Assembly: GCA_910585795.1 (NCBI GenBank)
Contig: CAJUFV010000165.1
Span: 1-7,859, forward strand
Length of the DNA stretch: 7,859 nucleotides
Direction of reading: 5' to 3'
DNA from: an uncultured Clostridia bacterium
Lineage (GTDB): Bacteria > Bacillota > Clostridia > UBA1381
Below are positions 6,904 through 7,859 of this stretch, one piece after another. Under the pieces are notes generated by a model. The model saw only the letters and a list, made by a program, of their open reading frames with translations. It made no database searches and was not told the origin of the DNA. A program made the position numbers and the translations under genes. Within the stretch, counting starts at the first letter, position 1, and every line of letters begins with the position of its first letter.

Positions 6904-7068
6904 GCGATAGCTCCCCACCTTACGATGACAGTCATACCGCTCTTAACGGTATACCCAGCAAAGATATGTGCAATCATATCAGAACTTCGGCGTCTCATCC
7001 TTTCGGCGTACTTCATTGGTAACTGCATACCTCCACACGTTTACTTTTATAAAAACGCACCTCTATCT
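6904..7068 (-). promoter_or_regulatory. Lysine riboswitch (L-box) aptamer
   Basis: Read on the minus strand, this leader shows the conserved L-box sequence blocks in order: GATAGAGGTGCG (7067-7056), GCCGAAAGGATGAGACGCCGA (6997-6977 region), CTGGG (about 6959-6955), GACTGTC (about 6933-6927) and GGGGAGCTATC (6916-6906). Helices match the class: P1 GATAG (7067-7063) / CTATC (6910-6906), one hairpin GATATG/CATATC at 6980-6963, another ATACCG/CGGTAT at 6952-6934, and a short AUC-GUAA-GGU hairpin before the closing strand. The RNA binds free lysine. Together with the terminator that follows, lysine binding should stabilise P1 and stop transcription before asd-dapA-dapB. The downstream genes are exactly the pathway expected for this class. 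Confidence 0.95.
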
Positions 7069-7083
7069 TCCTTATTTATTAAT

Positions 7084-7115
7084 ATTATACTACCACTATT
7101 GATATTATGTGTCAA
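7084..7115 (-). promoter_or_regulatory. Promoter of the asd-dapA-dapB operon
   Basis: On the minus strand a consensus -35 TTGACA (7115-7110) is followed after 17 bases by TAGTAT (7092-7087), which overlaps a perfect TATAAT (7089-7084) that would be 20 bases away. Transcription would start near 7078-7075, a few bases before aptamer helix P1. An 8-bp inverted repeat (7095-7102 / 7112-7119) covers the -35 box and most of the spacer. Confidence 0.7.
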
Positions 7116-7146
7116 TAGTTAAAATATTATTTTTTTGTTACATTGT

Positions 7147-7859
7147 TTATTTAAATCTCGCGAATTCCTGTGCCCAGTAAATTCCGTAGCTTCCGCCCTT
7201 GACCACACTAACACCTAAATATTTAAAATCTGGATTTAATATATTTTTACGGTGTCCTTCAGAATTCATCCATGATTCAACAACAGCTTCGGGTGAATAC
7301 TGTCCCGCAGCGATATTTTCACCGGCTGCCCAGTAGGATATACCTGCTTTTTTCATTCTATCAAAGGGTGTTTCTCCGTCAGGATTATCATGAGAGAAAA
7401 AATTTCGGTTTATCATATCCTTGCAGTGAGCCTCAGCAAGTTCAGCGAGAGAATTATCCCATTGAAGCGGCGGAAGATTGTTTTTACTGCGTTCATTATT
7501 AGTAATAATAAGTACTTGATTTGCCCATTTTTCAAAACTGCTTTCCTGAGCGGTAATTGTAATGGTTTTCGAAACACCGTCCCAGTCTACTTCAGCGCCT
7601 GCGGCTTCGGAAACAGCGCGCAGAGGTACAAGAGTAAAATTATTATAAATGATTGGAGGTGTATTAAGTTCAATAATATCAGTATTTACGTACATTAAAG
7701 GATTGTCAATAAAAAGGGTAATCACTGTTCCCTCTTTCTGAGCGGTAACACGTCTTTCATCTTCAAACCACTGTACCGTCATATCAAGTTTTTCAAAAAT
7801 TTCCCGGAATGGTATAAGAGTTGAGTCATTTTGTATAATAGGCTCTTGTTTAAATGACA
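7147..7859 (-). CDS. Stalk-domain and CAP-domain (SCP/PR1, YkwD-like) protein, 5' end outside window
   Basis: The reading frame is open to the right edge, so the N-terminus and any signal peptide are missing; 236 residues are visible. Residues 1 to about 100 carry two copies of the half-repeat seen in 'copper amine oxidase N-terminal' stalk domains: PIIQNDSTLIPFREIFEKLD (6-25) and PPIIYNNFTLVPLRAVSEAA (67-86), each followed by V-x-W or V-D-W and a beta strand. The CAP domain follows (about 114-236): NNERSKNNLPPLQWDNSLAE, FFSHDNPDG with His156, GENIAAG with Glu180, VVESWMNSEGHRKNIL with Glu200 and His202, and a closing YWAQEFA. In this arrangement such proteins are normally exported or wall-associated. 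The substrate and exact role are unknown, and the stalk domain is not an amine oxidase. A Met at residue 26 (7782) is internal, not the start. The lysine operon promoter follows downstream on the same strand. Confidence 0.85.
   Translation of the reverse strand, partial: SFKQEPIIQNDSTLIPFREIFEKLDMTVQWFEDERRVTAQKEGTVITLFIDNPLMYVNTDIIELNTPPIIYNNFTLVPLRAVSEAAGAEVDWDGVSKTITITAQESSFEKWANQVLIITNNERSKNNLPPLQWDNSLAELAEAHCKDMINRNFFSHDNPDGETPFDRMKKAGISYWAAGENIAAGQYSPEAVVESWMNSEGHRKNILNPDFKYLGVSVVKGGSYGIYWAQEFARFK

Noticed and set aside
6819..7122. Plus-strand open frames across the asd leader
   Set aside because: The region is accounted for by the lysine riboswitch, its terminator and the promoter on the minus strand; the translated frames have no recognisable features.
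7272..7698. Plus-strand open frames opposite the CAP-domain gene
   Set aside because: They have no recognisable domain and lie antisense to a gene with clear family motifs.
1..7859. CRISPR arrays, tRNA or rRNA genes, defence genes or prophage genes
   Set aside because: I looked on both strands and saw no regularly spaced direct repeats, no tRNA- or rRNA-like segments, and no gene outside the metabolic and surface-protein families listed.

Overview
The window reads as chromosomal DNA from an AT-rich, Gram-positive anaerobe, most likely a member of the Clostridia (Bacillota). This is an inference from several features: strong AAAGGAG-type ribosome binding sites, a glycolytic cluster containing the cofactor-independent phosphoglycerate mutase GpmI, an L-box (lysine) riboswitch with an intrinsic terminator, a short (about 250 residue) DapB, and a surface-type protein combining a 'copper amine oxidase N-terminal' stalk domain with a CAP domain. 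I cannot name the genus.

Left part, plus strand (1-3964): pgk, tpiA and gpmI encode three enzymes of lower and central glycolysis. pgk and tpiA lie 72 bases apart with no terminator between them and look co-transcribed. A strong intrinsic terminator follows tpiA. gpmI comes after a 375-base gap and appears to be its own transcription unit. That gap is the least ordinary part of the window. It holds a compact set of nested inverted repeats (2143-2255) that could fold as a closed multi-helix structure, followed by a hairpin that has its T-run only when read on the minus strand (2258-2290). Neither belongs to a neighbouring gene in an obvious way.

Middle and right part, minus strand (4033-7115): gpmI and dapB converge on a 19-bp perfect inverted repeat that can terminate transcription in both directions. 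The minus-strand operon asd-dapA-dapB is tightly packed and encodes three steps from aspartyl phosphate to tetrahydrodipicolinate, feeding lysine and diaminopimelate (peptidoglycan) synthesis. Its 5' leader is a lysine riboswitch (aptamer about 6904-7068) followed by an intrinsic terminator (6852-6883). A promoter sits at 7087-7115, inside an 8-bp inverted repeat. High lysine should therefore stop transcription before asd.

Right edge, minus strand (7147-7859): a gene whose 5' end lies outside the window encodes a likely exported stalk-plus-CAP (SCP/PR1, YkwD-like) protein. It is transcribed in the same direction as the lysine operon, and no convincing terminator separates them.

Most of the window is ordinary housekeeping metabolism. 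The riboswitch is a known class. The only candidate for something undescribed is the structured block between tpiA and gpmI, and its nature (RNA, decayed mobile element or leader) cannot be settled from the sequence alone.
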